This document shows positions 20,116 to 29,319 of a DNA stretch of 54,729 nt, piece after piece. The DNA comes from Roseicyclus sp. (GTDB taxonomy: Bacteria > Pseudomonadota > Alphaproteobacteria > Rhodobacterales > Rhodobacteraceae), in NCBI GenBank assembly GCA_018401055.1, contig JAGYLB010000120.1:1-54729 (forward strand), written 5' to 3'. The position numbers were made by a program, and so were the translations under genes. The notes beneath the pieces are model-generated. The model ran no database searches. It was given only the letters and a program-made list of their open reading frames with translations, and was not told where the DNA came from. Numbering within the stretch: the first letter of the stretch is position 1; every line of letters starts with the position of its first letter.

Positions 20116-21398
20116 TCCGGAAAGATCATCGCGCAAACGCCCGCCCTGTCACGGGGCGGGCGTGTCGCGTTTCCAAGATTGCGAGGGTCAGGCGCGCGGC
20201 GCAGCGCCAGTACCGCGTTGAACCCGCCGAAGGCGAAAGCGTTGGACAGGCAGGCATCGACCTGCGCCTCACGCGCCACATTGGGCACCACGTCAAGCGC
20301 ACATTCCGGATCTGGTTCCTCATAGCCGATGGTGGGCGCGATGATCCCGTCGCGCAGCGCCATGATGCAGGCCAGAAGCTCCACCGCGCCCGTGCCGCCG
20401 ATCAGGTGGCCGTGCATCGACTTGGTCGAGGATATCATCAGATTGTCGGCATGATGGCCGAAGGCATCGGCGACAGCCGCGCATTCGACCTTGTCATTGG
20501 CCGCCGTGCCGGTGCCATGGGCGTTGATGTAGCACACGTCCGAGGGGTTGAGTTTCGCGTCCCTGAGCGCACCAGCGATGGTGCGCGCGGCGCCCTGTTT
20601 CGAGGGCATGACGATGTCTGCGGCGTCGGACGTCATGGCAAAGCCCACCACCTCGGCCAGGATCTCGGCGCCGCGTTTGCGGGCATGCTCGTATTCCTCG
20701 AAGACGAAGACGGCCGCGCCTTCGCCCTGCACCATGCCGTTGCGGTTGGCGCTGAAGGGGCGGCAGGCATCCTTGGACATGACGCGCAAGCCTTCCCAGG
20801 CCTTGATGCCGCCGAAGGAGAGCATCGCCTCGGACCCGCCGGTGACCATCACATCGGCCCCACCGCCCCGGATCAGCTGGAAGGCCAGCCCCATCGCGTG
20901 GTTCGATGAGGCGCATGCTGTCGCCACCGAAAAACTCGGTCCCTTGAGGTTCCATTCCATCGAGACATGGGAGGCGGCGGCATTGTTCATCAGCTTGGGC
21001 ACGACGAAGGGATGGACGCGGTTCTTCCCTTCCTCGTAGACGGTGCGGTAGTTTTCGTCCCAGGTGTTGACGCCGCCGCCCGCGGTGCCCAGCACGACGC
21101 CAGACCGCGTGGCCAGTTCGCCTGCGAAAGGCGAGGCCCGACTGTCCAGCGCCTGACGCGCGGCGATCAGGGTGAATTGCGTGAAACGGTCGTAAAGCGC
21201 GATCTGCTGGCGGTTGAACAGCGCCTCGGGGTCGTAGCCCTTGACCTGTCCGCCGATCTTGATGCTCAGGCGGTCGACATCGCGCAGATCAAGATCGGTG
21301 ATGCCGCAACGGCCTTCACGCATCGCCTCGAGCGTCGTGGGCACATCTTGCCCAAGCGCGTTGATCGTGCCCTGCCCGGTGATGACGACACGGCGCAT
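19980..21398 (-). CDS. Beta-ketoacyl-ACP synthase, lipid A acyl-chain type
   Basis: A FabF-like condensing enzyme. The catalytic triad is complete: Cys in TACASSNHAMG, His in NAHGTGTAAND and His in MHGHLIGGTGAVE. The start MRRVVITGQGTINALG is typical. The family normally ends near LSNAFAFGGFNAVLALRR, around 20190; here the frame runs on for about 68 low-complexity residues and overlaps the converging IalB gene, so a lost or gained base near 20185 has probably removed the true stop. With acpXL and lpxD directly beside it, I infer a role in the very-long or hydroxylated acyl chains of lipid A. Confidence 0.85.
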   Translation of the reverse strand: MRRVVITGQGTINALGQDVPTTLEAMREGRCGITDLDLRDVDRLSIKIGGQVKGYDPEALFNRQQIALYDRFTQFTLIAARQALDSRASPFAGELATRSGVVLGTAGGGVNTWDENYRTVYEEGKNRVHPFVVPKLMNNAAASHVSMEWNLKGPSFSVATACASSNHAMGLAFQLIRGGGADVMVTGGSEAMLSFGGIKAWEGLRVMSKDACRPFSANRNGMVQGEGAAVFVFEEYEHARKRGAEILAEVVGFAMTSDAADIVMPSKQGAARTIAGALRDAKLNPSDVCYINAHGTGTAANDKVECAAVADAFGHHADNLMISSTKSMHGHLIGGTGAVELLACIMALRDGIIAPTIGYEEPDPECALDVVPNVAREAQVDACLSNAFAFGGFNAVLALRRAPDPRNLGNATRPPRDRAGVCAMIFPDQSAAGASPCAARNCSNSAMAASLRASSAANPAVNPRKEACSCTT

Positions 21399-21405
21399 GA
21401 TCGGG

Positions 21406-21675
21406 TCAGGCGCCTTTTTGGTCGGCGACCAGCGCCTCCACGGCGGCGATGATGGCGGCGACCGACGAGATGTCGAACTCGCTCTGGTCGGGCTCGTTGG
21501 CGTTGAAGGGGACCTGAATGTCGAAGGCTTCCTCGATGGCGAAGATCGATTCCACGAGGCCCAGGCTGTCGATGCCCAGATCGGCCAGCGTCGCCTCGGG
21601 CGTCACGTCACCTGGTTCCAGAACCGCCTGTTCGGCGATGATCGCGATCACCTTGTCCTTGACGCTATCGGTCAT
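21406..21675 (-). CDS. acpXL: Acyl carrier protein, AcpXL-like
   Basis: An 89-residue acidic carrier protein. The phosphopantetheine serine is in GIDSLGLVESIFAIEE (Ser near residue 37). It differs from the housekeeping AcpP by its longer C-terminus and the sequence DIQVPFNANEPDQSEFDI, as in the AcpXL carriers that deliver long acyl chains to lipid A in alphaproteobacteria. It lies 7 bp before the ketosynthase and 31 bp after lpxD in transcription order, which fits a lipid A operon. The frame is intact. Confidence 0.85.
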   Translation of the reverse strand: MTDSVKDKVIAIIAEQAVLEPGDVTPEATLADLGIDSLGLVESIFAIEEAFDIQVPFNANEPDQSEFDISSVAAIIAAVEALVADQKGA

Positions 21676-21706
21676 GCCCGCACCCTCTTGCCATCTAGGG
21701 CGTCAT

Positions 21707-22818
21707 CTACGGCGTCCGGTCGGTCTTGAAAACGGCTTTCTGCAAGGATGCGACCGTCTGGGCCAGACGCGGCAGACGGCGCAGCGCCTTGTACATCTCG
21801 ACCTGGGTCTCCATCCGCACCGCCGGATAGCCCAGAAGCGCGCGGCCGGAAGGCACATTGGACAAGATGATGGTCGAGGCCCCAGTCACCACATCGGACC
21901 CGATCTCCAGATTGTCGGCAACGCCCGTCTGGCCGCCCAGCACGACGCGGTCGCCGATGGTAACGGACCCCGCAATGCCGACTTGCCCGCACAGCAGGCA
22001 GTCGCGCCCGATCCGGCAGTTGTGTCCGATATGGACCATGTTGTCGAGTTTGGTGCCATCGCCGATGGTGGTGTCGGCCAGCGTGCCGCGGTCGATGGTG
22101 GCATTCGCCCCGATCTCCACATCGTCGCCGATCCGGACCGATCCCAGCGAATGGATGCGCGTCCAGCCCTGCGGGTTCACCGCCGCATCCGCCCGCCCGA
22201 GGCTGGCGCGGGTGCGTTCCACCTGGCTGGTGTCGGGGGTGACAAAGCTGAACCCGTCGCCGCCGATGACGCAACCCGGCTGCAAGATCACCCTGTCGCC
22301 GATCACGACCCGCGCGCCCACGCGCGCCCCTTGCAAGATCAGCGCGTCATCGCCCAATTGCGCGCCTTCGGCGATGGAGACATGGCTGGCGATGCGCGCC
22401 CGCGCACCAATGGACGCAGCCGCGCCAATCACGACGAAGGGGCCGATGGACGCCTCGGCGCCGATCACGGCCGTGGGGTCGATCACCGCGCTGGGGTGGA
22501 TTCCGGGGGCGATGTGCGGGCCGGGGTCCATCGCGGCGGTCACATGGGCCATGACGATGCGCGGCCTTGGTGCGACGATGGCGGCCTTCAGCCCAAGCGC
22601 GCGCCAATCGCTGCCTACTCTGATCACGGCAGCGCGCCTTGCCGACCGCGTAGGTCCTCGGCATATCGCGCGCTCATCGCCATGGCCAGATCATCAGGGC
22701 CAGCGCGACCAGGCTCTGCCACGCCGGTCACCACGATGCTGCCGTCGCCCAACGCCTCGGCGCCCAGAGAGGCCGCGATATCTTTGATGCTGTAGCTCGC
22801 CGACAAAGTCCCTAGCAC
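21707..22818 (-). CDS. lpxD: UDP-3-O-acylglucosamine N-acyltransferase (frameshifted)
   Basis: LpxD adds the N-linked hydroxyacyl chain in lipid A synthesis, in the cytoplasm. About 370 residues: the N-terminal uridine-binding domain ([20 protein letters not shown]), then a long left-handed beta-helix of hexapeptide repeats ([19 protein letters not shown]) and the catalytic His region [14 protein letters not shown] base is missing near 22634, so the first 60 residues lie in another frame. No ATG suits the start: GTG at 22818 or TTG at 22806 are candidates, the latter closer to the usual N-terminus. The next genes are acpXL and the ketosynthase. Confidence 0.88.
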
Positions 22819-22840
22819 GCTGGTGCCGCGGGGACAGGGT

Positions 22841-24453
22841 TTAGCTGGATGCCTCGGGCATGACCACCCCAAGCGCCTGAACCGCCCGCGACAGCTGCGC
22901 GTTGCGCCCGTAGATGTCGCCCCGAAACTGGATGTGGCCATCCGATTCCACCCACGCGGTCAGATAGGTCAGATGAACCGGGATATGCACGTCGAGGTGA
23001 ACATAGGTTTCTTCGCCGGTGGCGCGGACACCCTGAAACAAGCCCACCGGGTCGTCGGTCTGCCGCGCAAGCAGGTGATAGGCGAATTCATGCGGATCGG
23101 CCAAACGGATGCAGCCCGAGGAATAGGCCCGCACCTCGCTGTTCATCAGGTGCTGTTCGGGCGTGTCATGCAGGTAGATCGCGTGGCGGTTGGGGAACAT
23201 GAACTTGACCGTCCCCAGCGCGTTGCGCGGTCCGGGGGGCTGGCGCAGGTCGAAGGGAAAGTTGTTCACGGTGTAGCGGCTCATGTCGATGCTGGCCGGG
23301 TTCACAGGCCGCCCGCTCGACTGAGGAGCTGCATGTAGGTGCCGCGCCCGGCAAGGATGCCCGGAATATAGCTGCGCTGCGCGATCGATCGGGGCACATA
23401 CCACGACGGATTGATGACCATATGCTCCATCTCGTCCGAGAACTCGGGCGTCTGGCGGTCGCGTGCTCCGATGACCGAGCGGGTGACAAAGGTCACCTCG
23501 CCATCGTCAATGACACGGGTGTGGAAATCGGTCAGGTTGACGTAGATCAGCCGGTCATGCACCTGCCCGTCATTGAGCCAGCGGTGCCGTTCCATCGACA
23601 GCACGATCTCGTTCCAATGATCCTCGATAGAGCGGTTCACGGCGCGGATCGTCGCCTCGCCCGCGATGCCGTCTGCGGTGATCCCGTGGTTGGTCTGAAA
23701 GGCCACTGACAGCACGCCCGCAGCGTGCCGTCGTACTTCGGCCGTCGCCGAACGGTCCAGATAGCCCATGCGCATCAGGCGGTTGCGCAGTTGCACCACG
23801 GCCGGGCCGGCATCGCCGGGACGCAGACTGCCTGCCTGGACGGTCGGACCATAGCCGCCATTGGCAGCCAATTCCTCAAGCTGGAACTTTGTGCGCATCA
23901 GCCGAGTGTAACCAGGCGTCTGCGGCGGCAAGGTGTCCATGAACTGATGCGGGTTGCTGTCGAGGAATTCCGTCATCAACGCATAGGGGTCGCGGTGCGG
24001 CTGATCTTGAAAGATGTCGGGAATGATTGTCGAGGGGTCGAGGAACCCGCCATGCACATCTTGCGCATATTGCAGGAAAATGCGGCTGGCCATCACATCT
24101 GCCTGGCCCCGTAGCCATGGGTTGGTCGCGTCGCGAAAGGCCGCGCGCAGCGCCCGGTCTCGTAGCGGGCGACCGGCGAGGCCATGCGCGCCCGCCTGTT
24201 CCAGCGCGCGCAGCAGGGCGTTGCGGCGGTCGGCGGCCTCGACACGGTCCAGACCGGCCCGAAATCGCGGTCCCGATAGAAAGCAACCAACGCCTCGTCG
24301 ACCGCCGCGGCCCCGGCGATGGACCTGCCGCAATGCCGAAAAAGCCTGCGCCGAAGCGGGTACCGGAATAACCGCAGTCACGGCGACAGGCACCAGCACA
24401 AGCGAGACTGCGACAAGCGCAGAGCGGGCGAAAGACAACGGCATAGGCAACAT
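22841..24453 (-). CDS. L,D-transpeptidase, YcbB/LdtD type (frameshifted)
   Basis: A periplasmic peptidoglycan cross-linking enzyme of about 537 residues. A signal peptide (ending PVPASAQA, residue 36) is followed by a scaffold region, a peptidoglycan-binding helix bundle (LRPGDAGPAVVQLRNRLMRMGYL) and the YkuD catalytic domain: HDTPEQHLM, then SSGCIRLADPHEFAYHLL with the catalytic Cys. The frame is broken three times: an extra base near 24322 and a lost one near 24248 enclose SIAGAAAVDEALVAFYRDRD in the middle frame, and another is lost near 23312 just before the catalytic part. It is divergent from the DUF882 gene. Confidence 0.85.
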
Positions 24454-24874
24454 CCTGTGGCAAGGAAACTTCGGTACCAGCTAGTGGCTTATTCTTTCAG
24501 GGAAAGACCCATGGTGTCCATTCACATTATCGCAAGTTTTTTCTCATAGCTTCCGACGTGCAACGGTGGATTTCCCGCCATGTCGTGCTCTTGACACCGA
24601 ACCTTGCCCTAACCGGCAGCGCAGGGGGACGCACGGGCCGGAACCGGCCAAGGAAGCGCCTGAAGGGAAGATTTATCCGCCATCGATTCGGAAAACCGGC
24701 GAAAATTCGCCGAAATGCGTGGGTTGTGACCGGCTGTGCATAACTCGCGCTTCCCGAAAAGTTTCGTTTGTGTCATCCAACACACAGCGCCTGTGGGGAT
24801 GGCACGCAACTTGAAGGTTCCGGCACAAGGAACTTGTGTGGCATGTACGGGCAAAAGATGGGGCAATCTGACCA
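24454..24874 (+). other. Intergenic region between divergent cell-wall genes
   Basis: This 421-bp stretch separates the L,D-transpeptidase (- strand) from the DUF882 gene (+ strand) and should hold both promoters. It is richer in A+T than its surroundings (for example gcaagttttttctcatagc near 24531). TTGACA at 24591 is a possible + strand -35 box without a clear -10. I see no terminator, RNA gene or convincing short gene. Confidence 0.5.
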
Positions 24875-25433
24875 ATGACCATGACGAACTTATCGCGCCG
24901 CTCATTGTTGCGCGCGTTTGCGGCTACGGCCGTGGCTGCAGCGCCGGTGATGGCGAACGCCACTGGCCTGCTGCGCGGCGCGGGCGATATCCGCCGGATC
25001 ACCATGTACAACGGCCGCGCCGGCGAAACGATCAACATGATCTACTGGATCGAAGGCGATTACATCGCTCCCGCGCTGGAAGAGGTCAATCACTTCATGC
25101 GCGACTGGCGCAACGACCGCGTCCACCGGATCGACCCACGCACCATCGACATCATGACGGCAGCCCATCGCCTTCTCGAAACCTCCGGAGCCCTACATGC
25201 TCTTGTCAGGCTACCGCAGCCCTGAAACCAACGCCATGCTGCGCAGCCGGTCCTCAGGCGTGGCGCGCAATTCGCTCCACATGCAGGGTGAAGCAGCGGA
25301 TCTGCGGATAAACTCCCGCTCGGTCAACCAGATCTTCAACGCCGCGCGTGCCTGCAATGGTGGCGGCGTCGGGCGCTATGCTCGATCGAATTTCGTGCAC
25401 ATGGATTGCGGCCCGGTGCGCACCTGGGGCTGA
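24875..25433 (+). CDS. DUF882 / YcbK-like peptidase M15 family protein (frameshifted)
   Basis: About 185 residues. A twin-arginine signal peptide ([17 protein letters not shown]) exports it. The core has [26 protein letters not shown] and the final [13 protein letters not shown]; this is the zinc-site pattern of YcbK/M15 D-Ala-D-Ala-peptidase-like proteins (His and Asp of HMQGEAAD, His of FVHMD). An extra G near 25187 shifts the frame between LLETS and [12 protein letters not shown]. In E. coli ycbK follows ycbB (ldtD); here the homologues are divergent neighbours, which supports a joint role in peptidoglycan. Confidence 0.83.
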
Positions 25434-25572
25434 CCCCGCGCGCGGCCCCACCCCATCACCGCGCGACCTGACCGCCCTGCGTGCCCGCGCAGGGCGTTTT
25501 CATGTCGGCTCACCATTGGACAGACGGCGCCCGCGACCCCATATCCCCCCTATCCCGCGATCAGGAGCGATC

Positions 25573-26022
25573 ATGACCCGATACACCAAGGACCCAGACG
25601 CCATTGCCCGGCTCACGCCCGAGCAATTCCGCGTCACGCAGGCCTCGGGCACCGAACGGCCCGGCACTGGCGAATACCTGCACAACAAGGAACCCGGCAT
25701 CTATGTCGACCTCGTCTCGGGGGAGCCACTGTTTGCCTCGTCGGACAAGTATGAGAGCGGCTGCGGCTGGCCCAGCTTCACCAAGCCGATCGAGCCTGCC
25801 CATGTGACCGAACTGCGTGACATGAGCCACGGCATGATCCGAACCGAGGTCCGCTCCGCCCATGGCGACAGCCATCTGGGACATGTCTTTCCCGACGGGC
25901 CGCGCGACCGGGGCGGCTTGCGCTACTGCATCAACTCGGCCTCGCTGCGCTTTGTCCACCGCGACGACATGCAGGCGGAAGGCTACGGCGATTATCTCGA
26001 TCAGGTGGAGGATGTGGAATGA
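25573..26022 (+). CDS. msrB: Peptide-methionine (R)-S-oxide reductase
   Basis: MsrB repairs the R form of methionine sulfoxide. The 149-residue protein has ESGCGWPSF, the [14 protein letters not shown] block and the catalytic-cysteine segment [12 protein letters not shown], which also shows that it is a standard Cys enzyme, not a selenoprotein. Of the two CxxC zinc pairs typical of many MsrB proteins, at least one is missing: the block here begins [13 protein letters not shown], the zinc-less type. It overlaps msrA by ATGA. The frame is intact; a Shine-Dalgarno-like caggagc lies 6 bases before the ATG at 25573. Confidence 0.93.
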   Translation: MTRYTKDPDAIARLTPEQFRVTQASGTERPGTGEYLHNKEPGIYVDLVSGEPLFASSDKYESGCGWPSFTKPIEPAHVTELRDMSHGMIRTEVRSAHGDSHLGHVFPDGPRDRGGLRYCINSASLRFVHRDDMQAEGYGDYLDQVEDVE

Positions 26023-26534
26023 GCGAACAACGCGCGCGGGCGGTTCTGGCAGGCGGCTGTTTCTGGGGCGTGCAAGAACTGATCCGGCACAAGCCAGGGG
26101 TGATCGCGACCCGTGTGGGCTATACCGGCGGCGACGTGCCGAATGCGACGTACCGCAACCACGGCACCCATGCCGAGGGGATCGAAATCATTTTCGATCC
26201 GGAGGTCATCGGCTACCGCGAGATCTTGGAGTTCTTCTTTCAGATCCACGACCCGACGACGCCCAACCGGCAGGGGAATGATCGCGGCATGTCCTACCGC
26301 TCGGCGATCTACTACGTCGACGAGGCGCAGCGCCAATGCGCGCTCGACACCATAGCCGATGTCGAGGCCTCACGCCTGTGGCCCGGCCGCGTCGTGACCG
26401 AGGTAGAGCCGGTCGGCCCCTTCTGGGAGGCGGAGCCCGAGCATCAAGATTACCTGCAGCGCATCCCGCATGGCTACACCTGCCATTTCGTGCGGCCAGG
26501 CTGGGTATTGCCCAAGCGCGCGGCTGCAGAATGA
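26019..26534 (+). CDS. msrA: Peptide-methionine (S)-S-oxide reductase
   Basis: MsrA repairs the S form of methionine sulfoxide. The catalytic GCFWG motif lies at residues 13-17 ([13 protein letters not shown]), followed by [23 protein letters not shown] and [12 protein letters not shown], all diagnostic. At 171 residues it is the short, single-domain form. Its start overlaps the msrB stop by 4 bases, so the pair is one operon repairing both isomers; oxidative damage from singlet oxygen made by photopigments nearby is a plausible reason, but that is inference. A strong terminator follows. Confidence 0.94.
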   Translation: MSEQRARAVLAGGCFWGVQELIRHKPGVIATRVGYTGGDVPNATYRNHGTHAEGIEIIFDPEVIGYREILEFFFQIHDPTTPNRQGNDRGMSYRSAIYYVDEAQRQCALDTIADVEASRLWPGRVVTEVEPVGPFWEAEPEHQDYLQRIPHGYTCHFVRPGWVLPKRAAAE

Positions 26535-26558
26535 CCGGGGCCCAATAGCCGGAAATGT

Positions 26559-26587
26559 AAAAGGCCGGGCACTCTGCCCGGCCTTTT
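26559..26587. terminator. Bidirectional terminator between msrA and the repeat-protein gene
   Basis: A perfect 12-bp stem (AAAAGGCCGGGC 26559-26570, GCCCGGCCTTTT 26576-26587) with a 5-base loop. A and T runs on both sides make it work for msrA on the + strand and for the puc operon end on the - strand. Confidence 0.85.
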
Positions 26588-26609
26588 GGTTTTCAAGGGC
26601 AATGCTGGA

Positions 26610-27705
26610 TCAGCGGGGCTTCAGGGTCGGCAATCCCAGCATCCTCGAGAACGACCAGCGCTTGTCCGCATCCGGTGCTCTCCGGGCCGAGCTGGTTACG
26701 AGCGGCAAGATAAAGTCGGCCATACGCGCATGTTTGGAGAAGATCGACCCGGTGAAGGGTTTGCGCCGACTGAGCAGTGGCAGCGGAAAATTGGCCATCC
26801 GCGCATGACGCGGGAAAGCGAAACTGTCCGCGGGCTTTCGTTCGCTAAGAAGCGGAATCGGGAAATTCGCCATCCGGGGTCCATCCGGGATGATCGAATT
26901 CGTTCCGGGCTTGCCGTTGATGAGGAGCGGGAAGGGCCAGTTCGCCATCCGCATACCCCCTGGAACCAGATGCCCGAACGGAAATCTGGCCATGAACTTG
27001 TGGCCCGGAACGATGTGACCGAAGGGAAAGCCCGCCATGTGCTTGTGACCCGGCACGATGTGGCCGAAGGGAAATCCCGCCATGAACTTGTGGCCCGGCA
27101 CGATATGGGCAAAGGGAAACTTCGCCATGAACTTGTTGCCGGGAACCAGCAGGCCGAAGGGAAAACGACCGTAGCGGACATCATGCGGCACGAGGTGCCC
27201 AATGGGCCAGTTCGCCATATAGGCATGAGGCTCGATGATCGATTCGGTCATCGGCTTGCGGCGGCTGATCAGCGGGATCGGCCAATTGGCCATGTGATAG
27301 GTCGTGCTGCCCGGCACCCGTTCACGGGTCAGAATGTGGGGATGATCCAGCAACAGGCTGTTGGCAAGGGGCTCGGGCGCGTCCTTGACCTCGACTTCCT
27401 GAACAAGGCCGCCCATGTCGACCGCGCCCATCTCGGCGGTCACCTCGCGCGTCGTCCTTGCCACGCCAAGCGGCCTGTACCCGGCCCTGACAAGCAAGAC
27501 GGCGCCACCCCTTGGCCAGCCGCTCCTCATAGGCCTTTGCCGTCGCCCTGTCGACATGGGCGCGTGTCAGCGTGTCCGCCAGCCCGTCGGTCGTGTCATA
27601 AAGATCCACGATCCGCGGCGAGAACCGCTGCATCTTCACCAGTTCATGCCGGACCCGGCGGGCCTTCTCAGCGCTGTCGAAATACCGCGTAATGATCCTA
27701 GTCAT
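26610..27705 (-). CDS. Tandem-repeat protein at the end of the puc operon, function unknown (frameshifted)
   Basis: About 364 residues, no signal peptide and no clear membrane helix. Residues 1 to about 120 form a compact domain (MTRIITRYFDSAEKARRVRH, RIVDLYDTTDGLADTL, then GGAVLLVRAGYRPLGVART), loosely like small stress-protein (YflT-type) domains. The rest is repeats: one long unit, six short 15-residue units of the type MAGFPFGHIVPGHKF, three long 25-residue units starting MANFPIPLLS..RKP, and a degenerate end. The start ATG overlaps the pucC stop (ATGA), so translation is coupled to pucC. An extra G near 27508-27511 breaks the frame after ERLAKG. I have seen no named family; a light-harvesting assembly role is inferred from position only. 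Confidence 0.75.
26721..27218 (-). repeat. In-frame tandem repeats, 45-bp and 75-bp period
   Basis: The methionine codons that open the repeat units appear as cat on the + strand at 27216, 27126, 27081, 27036, 26991 and 26946. These are exactly 45 bp apart, apart from the 27171 position, where the codon reads Tyr. Then they appear at 26871, 26796 and 26721, exactly 75 bp apart. The DNA of the middle units is also similar (catgaacttgtggcccgg recurs). This is a coding repeat array inside the puc-linked gene. Confidence 0.9.
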
Positions 27706-29191
27706 GGGTATCCCCTCCGTTGTGCCGCCGCCTCCGCGGCGTGAAATGCAGTTGGTGCGGCTGGTGGGTCCGGTCGATCCTGCCGTGGTTGATGATAGCG
27801 TTCGGTCTGGTCAAGACGAGCCTGTTTGCGTTTGAACATCAAGATGGCCACCGCGGTGGCGGCCAAAAGCACCAGTTCCAGGCTGAAAACCGGTGTATAG
27901 GGCACCTCGGGGCGGAAAGTCTCGGCGCCGGGCAGGCCCGCGACCACGTCGCGGATCACGCCGCCAAGCGCAACGGCGATCCCGGCCGCGGTCGCCTGGA
28001 CCGCGCCCCAAGCACCAAGGGCCAGGCCGACCTGCGCGCGCGGCGCGCTGCGCATCGTGGCCGTCAGCGTGCCATGGCCGAAGAGGCCCGCACCAAGCCC
28101 CGCAAGGCCCGTGCCGATCACGAACATCGGCGTTTCGCCCATCGGGCCAGCCGCGATGATAAGGCCGAAGGCGGGAATGCCGATCAGCGTACCCCACCAA
28201 GCCACATCAATGGGCGCAACCCCGTCAAGCAGCACCTTGGAGGCGATGGCAAAGCCGATCAGCCCTCCCCCGCCAGCACGGCCGTCAGCCGCGTGGTCAT
28301 TGCCACCGACATGTCCAGCACCTGCCCGCCATAGGGCTCCAGCACCACATCGGCCATGCCGAAACCCATGGTCCCCAGCGCGATGACGACCAGAAGGCCC
28401 ACCGCCGTGCGTCCACGCACAAAAAGCCGCCAGGCGTCGAAAAATTCGGGATGCGTCTCGACCCGTGCGGCACGCGCGCGATCGCGTGGCTCCTGCTTCC
28501 AAAGGGCGATGAGGTTCAGGGCCACTGTCACCACCGCCGCGCCCTGCACCACGCGGATCAGCCTGCCGGGCGTGTAATCTTGCAAGAGCCAGCCAAAGAT
28601 CAGGGCCGATGCGATCATGCCCAAAAGCAGCATGACATACATCAGGCCCACGACCTTGGGTTGATCCTCGACCTCGACCAGATCGGTGGCAAGCGCGAGG
28701 CCCACGGTCTGCACCGTATGCACGCCTGCGCCCACCAGCAAAAAGGCCAGCGCCGCGGCAGATTGGCCGATCCAAGGCGCCGCATCCGCCGCCTCCCGGT
28801 AGCCCGAGAGCACCAGTAGCGCGAAGGGCATGATGGCGAAGCCGCCGAATTGCAGCATCGTGCCTTTCCAGATGTAGGGCACGCGTCGCCAGCCAAGCGC
28901 GGATTTGTGGATATCTGACCTGTAGCCGATGAAGGCGCGGAAAGGCGCGAAAACGAGCGGCAGGGCAATCATCAATCCGACGAGCGTGGCGGGAACCGAC
29001 AGTTCCACGATCATCACCCTGTTCAACGTGCCGACCAGCAGCACCAGCGCCATGCCCACCGTCACCTGAAAGAGCGACAAGCGCAGCAGGCGCGAGAGCG
29101 GCACAGCCTCCGTCGCGACATCGGCAAAGGGCAGGAAACGCGGTGCGATGCCCTGTATCTTGCTGAGCGCGGTGTCGCGGAGGCTGGCCAT
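27702..29191 (-). CDS. pucC: PucC-family light-harvesting complex assembly protein (frameshifted)
   Basis: PucC is an inner-membrane protein of the bacteriochlorophyll-delivery branch of the major facilitator fold, needed for LH2 accumulation. About 496 residues with twelve hydrophobic segments; the family text is evident in GTLNRVMIVELSVPATLVGL, FAPFRAFIGYRSD, LGWRRVPYIWKGTMLQFGG, GVHTVQTVGLALATDL and GFGMADVVLEPYGGQVL. One base is missing in a G run near 28268, so residues after TAVLAG lie in the next frame up to the stop at 27702. It follows pucA by 128 bp and overlaps the repeat-protein gene by 4 bases. Confidence 0.93.
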
Positions 29192-29248
29192 CGGTATTCT
29201 TCGTCCAGTTCGCCCGTGTTCGTAATGGCTCCGGGGGCGGGCCGGAAT

Positions 29249-29287
29249 CGGGTCGGGGGTGCGGGATCAGCCGCGGCCTCCGACCCG
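29249..29287 (-). other. Possible mRNA hairpin between pucA and pucC
   Basis: CGGGTCGG (29249-29256) and CCGACCCG (29280-29287) form an 8-bp inverted repeat around a 23-base loop in the 128-bp pucA-pucC gap. No T run follows, so it is not a plain terminator. In puc and puf operons, hairpins at this place protect the abundant antenna message; I infer the same here. Confidence 0.35.
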
Positions 29288-29319
29288 TTTGTCACGGTCG
29301 TTCGGCATCAGATCAGCCC

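Noticed and set aside
24558..24743. 61-codon + strand frame in the 421-bp gap
   Set aside because: No ribosome site, no family resemblance, and Arg-rich chance composition.
26946..27218. Regular 45-bp repeats taken at first for a CRISPR-like array
   Set aside because: The repeats have no unique spacers, vary by codon and keep one open frame coding for similar peptides.
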